NCBI GenBank assembly: GCA_964017045.1
Contig: OZ024807.1
Coordinates: forward strand, 8,537,481-8,601,480
Direction: 5' to 3'
Origin: Omphiscola glabra
Lineage: Eukaryota; Mollusca; Gastropoda; Lymnaeidae
Length of the DNA: 64,000 nucleotides
The translations under genes were made by a program, and so were the position numbers. A model generated the notes under the pieces. It saw only the letters and a program-made list of their open reading frames with translations. It made no database searches and was not told the DNA's origin. Shown here piece by piece: positions 10,609 through 20,942 of the stretch. How positions within the stretch are numbered: the first letter of the stretch is position 1; each line of letters starts with the position of its first letter.

Positions 10609-12620
10609 ATTCGGGCACATTCAGAACAAAAATAATTCTCTGATACATCCCATCATATAATATATGTCAGAATCTGTTGTTTTTCTGGTAGCATACTCGC
10701 TACATGTAGCAATTGTTTTCCCTTCGGAGCGAATTTTATCCTCCCGTATCCTTTCATAATTTTTTTTTTTCCACTCTTAAAAGCGATACTATTGAAACGT
10801 AAGTCACGCCTTCTTTTAAATTATTTCAAAATAGATTTGTAATGAAGGGGAAAGAAACCACTTATCACGCCGTCAAAATTATTCGCATCCATCTTTATTG
10901 ACGGCTCTTAACTGGATACTATTGAATTGTCATTAACCTACATTCTATAATATTTAGTCTATTTCTATAAAGGCCCGATAGTTTAAATAATAAGTAGGAA
11001 ATGTTCACTGTGAATATCTCACTAATCATGTCATAAAACCATGTCATTAAATTAACATTTGTAGATGACAGTATTGTGTTCAATTACATTTAGTCTTGCT
11101 TCGCGCCCCCCCCCCCCCCATTTTTTTTTTCCTCAAGACACATTTTTAAAAAATTTAATATTTCTTTAATTATTTTTTATTACTTGGTAATTAATTTTTA
11201 TTCCATTAATTTTTCCTTTTGTTTCACTCATTTTTAATTTTTTGTTCCTACTTTTTCACATTTGTGACTTTATAATTTTTACTTTTACTTTTATACCTCG
11301 TCTCAATTTAAGTATGGTGGAAAAAAATATTTTAGTTTCAAAGTTGTTGGGACATCAGAATATTTAATATAGTTCATGAAATAAAAAGTGTGCAGTGACG
11401 TATCATTATCAAAAGGGTTTTTTTTTTTTTTGGGGGGGGGGGGGGGGGGGAGAAGAGGGTTTTAGCAAAAATTGAGATTCTTAAATGTGCGTTACTTGAG
11501 TTCATGTTTTGTCAAGTAACTTAAGTAGATGGGAAGTTCACGCATTGCTGTCGCCAATGTTTCGCGGCCTATATCTAGTTTAAATTATTTTGTGTTCCCA
11601 TTTTTTAAAAACTCTTACTTACTTTGACTGCATGCTTTCTTTTGTGCCCATATGTTATGAAAACTTCTTACATTTACTCCATTTCCCGTTTGTATGTTTG
11701 TTGTGCAGCATTAAGAACAGTTTTTATTTGTCGTTCATAAGAAAAAAACAATTTTTTATCTTTGTTGATGTGATGTGTCAATTATTTTTGTTTGTTGATA
11801 TGATATGTCAATTTTTGTTGTTGTTGATCTAATATATAAATTTAATTTGTTGTTGTTATGTTAAACAATTCATTTCTTGTTAAGTGCTCACTTGATATAT
11901 TGGTATACACTCTTGACATCGCCAGGCGCCTGTAAGAGACGCCCCGGGGAAGTTGAGCTCAATTCGTTTTAACTTGACGTTGAAGGTACTCAGCGTCGTT
12001 TCTTTTTTTTCCCCGTTACGTCACTCCGGTAAGAGCAGATTCGGATAAATGGCCCTGGCCGCACTGGCTCTCCCCCCCCCCACACCCCCACCCCCAAAAC
12101 CGTGTTAGTAGGTGAAACCTCGTCTTGTTGGAATCCTTCATTTTGATACGATTCCTAACATTGGTCACTTCCTGTTAATCTAAGAGACAAAAAGCAACAG
12201 AAGTCAAGCAAAGGCGGTGGCTTTGTTGTTGTTGGTGGGTTTTTTTTAGGCCTGTGTTTATTTACCTGAAGAAATTTTGCATAAGGAGACAGCGCATTCG
12301 TAGTGAACGTGACGACGGGGAGGTCTGAGACATTCCGGGACATTGTAGATAAATTGTAGCGGAACATTGTAGCGCGGGCGTGGCTGGTGGGCGTAATGAG
12401 GAAATAATTGGAGTATGTTTCTTTTTTAAAAAGTCCTTTGCTTTCACAATAATGACGAAGGTTGGGGGTTTGCAAACAAGACGTTGTTAGTCATCAAGCG
12501 AGATAGTGTGGTTTTCAAAATAAGACTTTCGAAGTCATCATCTAAAACAGTCTTTTAAAAATTATCAAAATCAGTACCGAGTCATCAAAATATCAGATAT
12601 AATGAAGAAATTCTCAGCTA
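10609..12620. other. AT-rich intergenic stretch, no gene seen
   Basis: Homopolymer runs (C at 11107, T then G at 11420-11450) and T-rich sequence. Short open frames here are low-complexity and lack splice or codon support. Confidence 0.5.
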
Positions 12621-12625
12621 AAAGA

Positions 12626-13012
12626 AAGACATAATCAGAAACAGTGAAGACATAATCAGAAACAGTGAAGACATAATCAGAAACAGTCAAGACATAATCA
12701 GAAACAGTGAAGACATTATCAGAAACAGTGAAGACATTATCAGAAACAGTGAAGACATTATCAGAAACAGTGAAGACATTATCAGAAACAGTGAAGACAT
12801 AATCAGAAACAGTAAAGACATAATCAGAAACAGTGAAGACATTATCAGAAACAGTGAAGACATTATCAGAAACAGTGAAGACATTATCAGAAACAGTGAA
12901 GACATAATCAGAAACAGTGAAGACATAATCAGAAACAGTGAAGACATAATCAGAAACAGTGAAGAAATAATCAGAAACAGTGAAGACATTATCAGAAACA
13001 GTGCAGACATTC
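12626..13012. repeat. 21-bp minisatellite, about 18 copies, at the 3' end of the 1026-aa frame
   Basis: Unit GAAACAGTGAAGACATAATC plus A. On the minus strand it is an open frame of LFLIMSS heptads whose ATG overlaps the stop of the preceding coding frame (ATGA at 13040-13037). Likely the 3' UTR or flank of that gene. Confidence 0.93.
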
Positions 13013-13036
13013 CTAGTAAACCCAAGACAATCTCAG

Positions 13037-16000
13037 TCATGGGGGGAAAGGAAGACTTTGGGGAGATACCTCACGCTCACAATTGACGTTATTTTCCCTG
13101 AAGCCTTCGCCCGCTGACGGGGCGTTGGTCAGCGCCCTGTAGCAGGCCACCATGAGACCGGCTGTGCTGGCACACAACAGCGTTGAATAGCTGCTCGGCT
13201 GTACAGACGCACAGCTGTCCCTTAGCTGCTGAACCTTGTCCCACCAGATGGCCTTTTTGACACCATCGTCGTTTTCCACGAGCGTGTCGGTGGTTTGGAG
13301 AGCGACTTCCACGGCCTCTGGCTTGAAGTTGATGTTGGTCTCGGCGTCTGCGCGTTGTACCTCGACGATTTTTTGCTCGACGACTTTGGGCGACAACTCG
13401 ACTTCGTTGGAGAAATCTGCATCGTTCGACAGGTCGTTGCATTTTGAGGAGTCTGACCCAGCGGCGGAGTCCACATCGCCGGGAGACGCCAAGTTCCTGC
13501 AGCTCTTCTTCTCGGAGTCAGTGTCTTGACCACACACTGACCGACAGACCTGCTTGATCGCCTCCGCCACTGCGTTGCAAGGATCGTCTGTGACACATCC
13601 AGCCACGGCTCTGACGGATTGGCTCTCCTCCGATTCTGGCCACTCTGCTAAGTCCATGCTGTGAAAATTTAAGATCCCCATGTCTGGATTATCCGGAACG
13701 TGGTGCGTAGTTGAAATATCAGATTCTGGAATTCGTGACTCCGGATTGTCTGATTCCGGGAGGTGTGAAGTTAGATTGTCCGATTCCGGGATTTGTGAAG
13801 TTAGATTTTCCGATTCTGGGATGTGTGAAGTTAGATTGTCCGATTCCGGAATGTGTGAGGTTAGATTGTCCAACTCTGGCAAGATGTTGGTGCCTAAAAT
13901 GTCTAAATTCGGAATGTGGGAGCATAAAGTATCCGGTTCTGGAATGTGAGGTTTTAAGCTGCCCGCTTCTTGGATGGGGGGACTTAACGCGTTCAGAGTG
14001 GGGCAGTCTTGGCTCAAAGAACTCAACAGGTCGAGACTGCCAGGACTAGTAGAACGAAACGTCTCTAAATCCGGATTGTGTGAGGTTCTATCCTCGCTGC
14101 TCTTCGACTGGGCGTTGGCGATGCATAGCTCCATGAAATGGTCGATGCGTTCAGAAGTGTTGGAGACGTCCTCGTCGCCTTGCACGTCTCGGTAGATTTT
14201 GTAAGAGACGTCACTGAAAAAGTCCATCGCCACGTCTTCCGACACATCGCCCCGGTCCAACAAACTTGCGGCAGGCGGGGCGCTTGTTCTCTCTGGGGCC
14301 CGGGAGCGCACGCCGGTGGCGCTCTCGCTGTTTCTGCTCGAAGGAAACGGTTTGATGTGATCGTCAAAGTATCTGATGTCTTCCGGCTTCAGCATGACGT
14401 CTGCTGAGTTTATGCTTAGGCTGGCCAGGGTGTCGAGAAATCGTGCTTTAGCCAGGCTCATCATGGCATTGGATGCCACGAACTGACCGAAAGGTGAGAC
14501 TGAAAAATCCGGTTCGTAAAGCATGCTTCCTGGGCATTCGTTCAGGAAAGGGTTGTGGAGGCTGTTGTGGAGGCTGGCGTGGGGGCGCCCTATGTTGGCG
14601 AGGGGTCGATAAAAGAAATCTGCATTACCTGAACCGTAGACACAGTTAGGATATTTTAACTCGGGACCGTAAATGCTGGCCTCTAAGAGTGGCTGGGGAC
14701 GCTGCCAGAAGCATCCATTTCCATGGCTACAGAGGCACGTTTGGTTGGGCTGAACGGCGCAGAGCGGAGGGCTCTCGCGGCACACCCTTTCCCCGGCGTA
14801 GCGCCGCCACTGTTCCGCGTTGATGCTCTCGAGGTTGAGACTTCTGACTCGGGCGAAGTCTCTGAGGTCCATATCGCTCATGAAACAGCAGTCCGCGCCA
14901 GGTGTGTCTTCCGGCACGGTCGCTTTTGAGGACGTGTCATCAAAGTACAGCGAGTCTACCATCCTCTCCGTCTCGATGACCGTGAGGCTGGGCTGTTCCG
15001 AAAGTTCATCATCGTGATCGCGAATAATCTGCTCCACCCAAAGGTCGAAGTCTGGACTCAGCTCCGCTGTTTTAATCCACTCGTCTTGGTGGCATGGCTT
15101 TAAATGGATTTGGTCTCCGTAATGATACGCTTCGTTCAGTCTGGTCGGAACAAAGCAGTGCTCAAAATTGGCGTTGCCGCTGTCATTGCGCACGGCCTGT
15201 TCCGGGATTTGTGTGGAGACTCTGAGATTAATTGCTTCTGGTCGTGTTTGTGGAATGTTAGGAAGTTCTTTATCGGGTGAATTCTGCAGTTTGATTTCGT
15301 GTTTTATAATTGAGCATTCGCGTTTTTTCTTTACGTCTTCGGCGGATGAAATTGGACTTCTTTCAACTGGCGGGTTGCTCTTCGTTGAAAGGTGATAGCC
15401 GATTGGAGGGCGAAGCTTTAACGGGTCGAAGTCTGCTTTTACTGTCGGGCAGAGGGGTTTTATTTTTGGCTCGGTAATGATTGGTTGGTATGTTCTACAT
15501 TTTATAAGTTCATTGATGTTCGGCTTACCAAGTTCATTTTTTATTTGAACTTCTCTGATTGGCTGAAAAGGCTTGATTTTTGATGGGTCTGGTCCGATAT
15601 TTTGCCCACGTTCCTGTTTTCTTGGATCTGTTCTGGTACGTGGACTAAGTTTTTGTTTTGTTTGGTCTCTTCTGAGTAGTGTACGAAGTTGGCTTGCTGC
15701 TTGTTCTGTTTTGGTTGACTGGCACGGCTCGATTTTCGTTCTATCTGCTGTGATTGGTTGACCTAGTTCTTTGCTTGGTTGGGTTGTTCCGATTGGCTGA
15801 CCATCTTTGTTTTTTATTTGGTCTGCCCTGATTGGCTGACAGATTTCGGTTTTCGTTTGGACCGTTCTGATAGGTTGAATGTGTCTGTTCCTATTTCGTC
15901 CGACCTTGATTGGTTTGTCTAGTTTAACTAAGTCTATGTTCTTTTTTCTTATTGGTGGGCTGGTGTTGCTTTTAGTTACGTGTGTGCTTATTGATTGTTC

Positions 16001-16117
16001 CGGTTTGTCTTGTGTGAGACCTGTGCTGATTGGCTGACACGGCGTGACAAGATCTGTGCTACTGTCGTCATCCACTAACAATTGGTATGGAACATTAGAT
16101 GTTTCTGAGTCAGACAT
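13037..16117 (-). CDS. uncharacterised intronless 1026-aa protein, disordered and repetitive
   Basis: Single 3.08-kb open frame from ATG (in CGGAGATGTCTGAC) to TGA, polar and low in hydrophobics. The N-terminal third has diverged repeats of about 17 residues around QPIRxxQxK. The middle (about 360-640) is more complex, with a W/D/E-rich stretch after FVPTRLNEAYHYGDQIHL and a cysteine cluster CLCSHGNGCFW. Next come about six ten-residue repeats (SHIPESDNLT) encoded by a 30-bp tandem repeat at 13745-13900. Residues about 979-995 form a hydrophobic patch, LLCASTAGLMVACYRAL, which could be a weak membrane anchor. The length, and the unlikelihood of such a long complex frame by chance, support real coding. 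No family recognised. It may pair with the 202-aa frame upstream on the same strand. Confidence 0.7.
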   Translation of the reverse strand: MSDSETSNVPYQLLVDDDSSTDLVTPCQPISTGLTQDKPEQSISTHVTKSNTSPPIRKKNIDLVKLDKPIKVGRNRNRHIQPIRTVQTKTEICQPIRADQIKNKDGQPIGTTQPSKELGQPITADRTKIEPCQSTKTEQAASQLRTLLRRDQTKQKLSPRTRTDPRKQERGQNIGPDPSKIKPFQPIREVQIKNELGKPNINELIKCRTYQPIITEPKIKPLCPTVKADFDPLKLRPPIGYHLSTKSNPPVERSPISSAEDVKKKRECSIIKHEIKLQNSPDKELPNIPQTRPEAINLRVSTQIPEQAVRNDSGNANFEHCFVPTRLNEAYHYGDQIHLKPCHQDEWIKTAELSPDFDLWVEQIIRDHDDELSEQPSLTVIETERMVDSLYFDDTSSKATVPEDTPGADCCFMSDMDLRDFARVRSLNLESINAEQWRRYAGERVCRESPPLCAVQPNQTCLCSHGNGCFWQRPQPLLEASIYGPELKYPNCVYGSGNADFFYRPLANIGRPHASLHNSLHNPFLNECPGSMLYEPDFSVSPFGQFVASNAMMSLAKARFLDTLASLSINSADVMLKPEDIRYFDDHIKPFPSSRNSESATGVRSRAPERTSAPPAASLLDRGDVSEDVAMDFFSDVSYKIYRDVQGDEDVSNTSERIDHFMELCIANAQSKSSEDRTSHNPDLETFRSTSPGSLDLLSSLSQDCPTLNALSPPIQEAGSLKPHIPEPDTLCSHIPNLDILGTNILPELDNLTSHIPESDNLTSHIPESENLTSQIPESDNLTSHLPESDNPESRIPESDISTTHHVPDNPDMGILNFHSMDLAEWPESEESQSVRAVAGCVTDDPCNAVAEAIKQVCRSVCGQDTDSEKKSCRNLASPGDVDSAAGSDSSKCNDLSNDADFSNEVELSPKVVEQKIVEVQRADAETNINFKPEAVEVALQTTDTLVENDDGVKKAIWWDKVQQLRDSCASVQPSSYSTLLCASTAGLMVACYRALTNAPSAGEGFRENNVNCEREVSPQSLPFPP
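13745..13900 (-). repeat. 30-bp coding repeat (ten-residue SHIPESDNLT units)
   Basis: Five to six in-frame copies inside the 1026-aa frame, with variants SQIPESDNLT, SHLPESDNPE and SRIPESDIST. The mixture of synonymous and replacement changes suggests it is older than the intronic arrays. Confidence 0.85.
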
Positions 16118-16368
16118 CTCCGCGGACCAGAGATGTGTGTGCTTACAGATTTTAAGTGTAATTTAGTAGGGTTGACCCAGACTTGTTATGCAGAGCAGAT
16201 AAGTTAAATTTGTAATTTATTTCAATTCAATTTTAAATGTTCTGCAATTCGATTTATATATTTTTTTAATGATTTGATATCAGATAATTTGATCTTTTTT
16301 TCCCCCACACTTTAAAATTCGGAGATCTGGTGATTCAATTTCCTTAACCGATTTCCATAAAATTCTCG

Positions 16369-16977
16369 CTATTTCCTACCGCAATTGCATTCTTTGCCTT
16401 GGAATAGAACTTTCATCTCTCGAAACACTTGGTCCTTTAGACAGAGGAAAAATGTAAATAAAATAGTTCCAATGACGCAGTAGGCAAAACGTTCCAAGGC
16501 GCTTCCGTTTGCCCAAAGATTCTCCCAAGAGGATTCCTCCAGTTCCGTTTCTTCCCCTTCGCTCTTAACCTCCTCCTCCTCCTCCGGTTCGGGGTCCGAT
16601 ACCTCTTTGTACGCACTCGCTTTAACCGACAGCTTGGGTGATGTCAATGGCGATGGCTTAGGCGAAAACTTCTGCTGCGGACTTGGCCTCGTTTTGAAGG
16701 AGGGCGAGGCCACGTGTGGACTTGAGTAGTTCTCGATCGGCTTGTATTTGTCGGACAGACCGCGGGGGCCAATTGGCGCGAGCGGCTTGGTCTTGTGCTT
16801 TAGATGTATCGTCTTCAACGTCTCTGTCGGTGCCTCCGAGGTAGTCGGGTGGGGTGTGGCGTCCGTGAAACTCTTTTGACGGAAGGTGTCTTTCTCTTGG
16901 CTGCTTCCCGAGGAGAGCACCTCCGTCTCATCGTTTGCGTGGGCCTCCTTCTGTTTTTCCAGCGAAGCTCTGCTCAT
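16369..16977 (-). CDS. uncharacterised intronless 202-aa single-pass membrane protein
   Basis: Open frame from ATG in AACCATGAGCAGAGC to TAG. Residues 1-120 are Ser/Pro/Lys-rich and probably disordered; 128-150 form a strongly acidic run of Glu. Residues about 164-180 (FAYCVIGTILFTFFLCL) form one membrane helix followed by 22 residues ending GKECNCGRK, so the protein looks tail-anchored with a large cytosolic N-terminus. An earlier out-of-frame ATG sits in the leader. The stop and the next ATG on this strand (16117) are 250 bp apart. No splice pair joins the two frames in phase, so they are treated as separate genes. Family unknown. Confidence 0.6.
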   Translation of the reverse strand: MSRASLEKQKEAHANDETEVLSSGSSQEKDTFRQKSFTDATPHPTTSEAPTETLKTIHLKHKTKPLAPIGPRGLSDKYKPIENYSSPHVASPSFKTRPSPQQKFSPKPSPLTSPKLSVKASAYKEVSDPEPEEEEEVKSEGEETELEESSWENLWANGSALERFAYCVIGTILFTFFLCLKDQVFREMKVLFQGKECNCGRK

Positions 16978-18440
16978 GGTTATGTGTTAGCCGAGAAATC
17001 CCCTTCATTTTGTTCTTCCGAGTGGTGATTCTGTGGGGGTAATCATTCTTTTTTTTAAAAAATAACCTAGTTAACTTCTAAATCATGTAATTTTCACTTG
17101 CCCTGCGAGTTGATGGTTGGGTTGATTTATCTGAGGTGATATCGGCTAGATGTTTAAAATGACATTGTTTGGTGGTTAGAGCTCACTGTCGCGCGCATTA
17201 CAGATACTTGAAGGAAAACCAAGACTTTTACATAAAGCCTTTCGACCCGATCTATTGTTTTTCAAATTTAAAAAAAAAGATCTTCTATAGTCGTATTCTT
17301 TCTAGGGTATCAACCCTCGATTACTTTTATTCATTCTATAAAGATGGTGTAAAGAGACGTCCTCCACCAGCCGACGATAATTTGGTTGCATATTATACAC
17401 AAATAAATACATATACGTACATTTTTTTTACATATGTCATGAAAAGGTCTGCTTCACTTTAGGAGTGATGTTTATCTGAATAATGAATGCTTCTCCTATG
17501 ATCAGAAGATTGCCAACATGTTGAAGGTTTTTTGTAATCACATGGCTTAAAATACATCCTACAACGGGCAGAGGTAGCCCGCTATTTCGCTCTTAAAAGG
17601 AGAAATAAATATGTTAAAAAGTTTTGCGTAAGAAGTAGACATGTCAATGGATTTACAGGTCACAGTTTCAGTTCATGGGTCTTCTATTGCTCGAGACGAC
17701 AGCTTTTAAAGCGCCATATTTGTTTTTTTTTTAAATACGTCACTTCCTGTGAGGTAAAAGTAAAATTTATTCAATTTAAAAAAAAAGAAACTTTTACACA
17801 GACTAATTTTAAAATATTTATATTTCTAATATTCCAGAAGGGAAATTTGATAGCGAAGCGCATGACGTTAATTTAAAGTGCCCCAAATCATTTTAGGTGA
17901 AAACGTTTGGTATGAACTAACATGTTCACTAAACCGAAGAATGCAATATATATATATATTTATATATATATATATATTAGATACGATTCTTTATTGTTCC
18001 AAATAAATGGAAATATTTTTTATGATATTGTACATATTCATTTTCAGCGCATAAATAAATATTCTTAACCAAGACAACATTTTACAATTATAACAATTTA
18101 AACACAAAGACACCAAAAAGTATTTCTCTAGCATAGAGATCAGCCATAAACGAATTCCGCTATTTACTATAAATATATTTAATATTTATATATATATATA
18201 TTGTGACACAGATAGCCGTAAATATTAAAACGGTATGCTTAGATCGACTTCTATGGACACAAATACGATCCAGACCAACGTACTGTCGCACCAGAACACG
18301 GGAGAAGGCAGTATTCTGCAAAGACAGATGCGGGCTACGGAGTCGTTATCCTGCATCCAGTCTACTCACCAAAGTTGTAATCACCAGCTCTGAACTATTT
18401 AGACGAAGGTGTATGCCTTTCAGCCCACCTGGGTCATAGG
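16978..18440. other. no gene seen; AT-rich with AT dinucleotide microsatellites
   Basis: Holds (TA)n tracts near 17948-17980 and 18190-18205 and presumably the promoter of the 202-aa frame. An open frame at 18203-18439 has ordinary base composition but no splice context or recognisable product. Confidence 0.4.
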
Positions 18441-18451
18441 CCGTTGACAAG

Positions 18452-18703
18452 GGTTACCGGAAATTTGATCGAAAGAAATTTCGTCGACGGAAAATAGATC
18501 GACGGAAATTTGATCGAATCTTTTTTTTAGTTAAGACGTTAAAATTTTCGTCAAATTTCTTCTTGAACGTACTACACTATATTGTAAAACAAAATAATGC
18601 GTTCAAAAAGAAATTTGACGCAAAATTTTAACGTGTAAACTAAAAAAAAGATTCGACCAAATTTCCGTCGACGAAATTTCTTTCGATCAAATTTCCGGAT
18701 ACG
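18452..18703. mobile_element. palindromic MITE, 252 bp, copy 2 (perfect 9-bp TSD)
   Basis: Same family as 3946-4242: arms TACCGGAAATTTGATCGAAA and TTTCGATCAAATTTCCGGAT around an AT-rich centre. Flanked by GTTGACAAG at 18443-18451 and 18704-18712, a perfect 9-bp duplication. Confidence 0.88.
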
Positions 18704-19254
18704 GTTGACAAGTGATTTTCCGTTCATCTCGGTCCTGTGTTAACCTTTAGTGTTTGCCTTGAGTCTTGTGATTTTTTCATTTCCCTGCGAATTGGGCTAA
18801 GTAGCCGATGGATTTTTCTCTATGCATTGATCCACCGTTTTAAAAAATAAATAAATGTAAATAACCATTTCTTAAGACTTTGTTTCTACTCGCCGCCCCA
18901 TTGGGGTTTGTCAGTTAGTTGCATTCTAGTTTTCAGTTTTATTCCTTGGGTAAATAGCCAAGAAACTATACCCGGAATTTTGTAACATTCGAAGTTTTAA
19001 AAAAAAGAAGATAAAAAAACAAAGAAATTCTTCTTGATTGACAGTTAAAAATTGTCGTAATAAAAAATAGAAAATAAATTTTTAAAGACTTTCTTTCAAA
19101 TACGAGTTTAAACCGAGAAAATATAAAAAAATATATTATTTTAAATTCATTACGTAAGGAAAGTCTGTGCAGAAAATATTTTAAAAAATTAGAGAAAAAA
19201 AAAACGAACATATTTACTTTTCATCTATGTTTAATAGGAATCCATTGGCATAGA

Positions 19255-19385
19255 GTGCCCGAACCGAACACCACAGAACTCGAACCCTGATGACGACCGA
19301 ACGCTGATGACGACCGAACCCGAACTGAGCCGAACCCTGCTGACGACCGAATCCGACTTGAGCCGAACCCTGCTGACGACCTTAA
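19255..19385. repeat. short degenerate tandem repeat around CCGAACCCTGCTGACGACCG
   Basis: Three to four copies of about 21-33 bp with GAACCC and GACGACCGAA words. Similar CCGAACC words recur near 21000-21080, so the family is dispersed. Confidence 0.7.
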
Positions 19386-19461
19386 AATTTCCAAACGTCA
19401 AAGTCCACTGCCATGGGTGCGAACCAAAATGAAAGTTCTAACACAAACTTATTAGAACCAG

Positions 19462-19742
19462 CATTGTTTTACAAATGTGACACATCAGACAATGTTTTAC
19501 AAATGTGACACATCAGACAATGTTTTACAAATGTGACACATCAGAAAATGTTTTACAATAAATGTGACACATCAGACAAAGTTTTACGAATGTGATGTGA
19601 CACATCACACAATGTTTTACAAGTGTGACACATCAGAAAATGTTTTACCAATGTGACACATCAGACAATGTTTTTCCAATGTGACACATCAGACAATGTT
19701 TTACCAATGTGACACACCAGACAATGTTTTACGAATATGACA
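19462..19742. repeat. 28-bp minisatellite, about 10 copies
   Basis: Unit ACAATGTTTTACAAATGTGA followed by CACATCAG, with ACCAATG and ACGAATG variants. Confidence 0.93.
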
Positions 19743-20268
19743 CATAGCAATTTAAATAAAAACCTGAAAATTCAAGGGGGGGGGGGTGAATGCCCCCATG
19801 CCCTACCAAATGACGTCCCCGGGCTTGATTTTTGTATTAATGTTTGACAAATTTAACAACTCTGTGTGGCCTACTCAACCGGCACTGACCCTACGCTACG
19901 CCACTGCCTACAGGATAAAGAAGAAACGAACCCCTATGTGCCGCAGTAGATCTCAAGTGAGGAAAGACATGACAGAAACGGTGTGTTTTAACGTGTGTCC
20001 TTGATAAGGTATCTATAATTGAATATTTTTTTTAAAAAATCATTGGGATCGTCCTATCAATTTGCATAAACCCAATAAAAATATGAATGTACGTTTCCTT
20101 ACATATATATTTTTTTTAAATTGGCGACACGCGCTGCCGTTTACATATAGTTAAATGAAACCCCAGTGCACTGAGATAGCTTAAGTTAAAGAACATTTAT
20201 TGTTATTATCTTGTGTGTGAATTTCTATTATAAACCCTTGTGTTTTTTAATAAAAATAATGAAATAGA

Positions 20269-20942
20269 TACACCTATATCTCGCTATACGGCCGCTCTTT
20301 ATACGGCATTTCGCTATTACGGCCTTTTTAAATTATGGCACTTTTTCGGTTTACGGCCCACGATGTTTCATTATACGGCCAACAGCTAACTGCAAAGAAC
20401 AGAATATTTTGAGCAGGGAATGAAATGCTTCTTCAAAATGATCCCGACGAAGAACGCAGCGCTAAAGTGTCTAGAGGAGTAAATTCAGCAATTGCCTGTC
20501 ACAAAACTCTTTTAAAAGAAACAGAAAGCAAGGCGAAGCAGACAACTTTGCACCAATATTTTTTACTGGGTCAATCCACAACAGCGGAAAGTGAGGATGG
20601 CAGATGATTTTTCGTGTTAATGTTCATCAGATTCTAAAGTTTCTAAACATTTTATTTTATGTATAAATATGTGTATATGATTTCTTTTGTTTTTTAATTT
20701 ATATGTTTATTTTTTAAATTTCTGTTTACTATTACAATGTTTTGTATTTTTATAAGAAATGAAAAAAATAAAATGATTTATGAACTAACGACTATATTAT
20801 TTTATAAAAAAATTGGAACAGATCCAACTAAATTTGTATGGGTTTATAATAATATCAAAATTATTGATTCATTATACGGCTTTTCGCTTTACGGCCAACT
20901 TTTCCGGAACGTATCTAGGCCGTAAAGCGAGGTATGGGTGTA
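20269..20942. mobile_element. Tigger/pogo-like DNA transposon remnant, 674 bp
   Basis: Left end TACACCTATATCTCGCTATA and right end GCGAGGTATGGGTGTA form inverted termini with TA at both borders, the Tc1/mariner-type target. The ends resemble the Tigger terminus (CATACCTCGTTTTATTGCGC). ACGGCC and TTTCGCT words repeat internally on both sides. The centre keeps only a short C-terminal coding remnant. Confidence 0.75.
20425..20607 (+). pseudogene. C-terminal remnant of a pogo/Tigger transposase with a PIP-box-like motif
   Basis: A 60-residue frame inside the element ends in a basic stretch followed by QTTLHQYF at residues 39-46, which fits the PCNA-binding PIP box (Q-x-x-L-x-x-Y-F). Pogo transposase is known to bind PCNA through a C-terminal motif of this kind. 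The DDE core and DNA-binding domains are absent, so this is an internal-deletion derivative. Confidence 0.5.

Noticed and set aside
11926..11972. Alternative last exon for the ectodomain gene (short basic tail, then TAA)
   Set aside because: In phase, but the acceptor at 11924-11925 lacks a pyrimidine tract, and the site at 10045-10046 is stronger and nearer.
16117..16400. An intron joining the 202-aa and 1026-aa frames into one protein
   Set aside because: The only donor near the first stop (G/GTAGGA) leaves one base, while acceptors before the second ATG would give an immediate stop in that phase.
18203..18439. 78-codon frame next to a MITE
   Set aside because: No recognisable product, no context, and other frames are equally plausible. 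Possibly a retroelement scrap.
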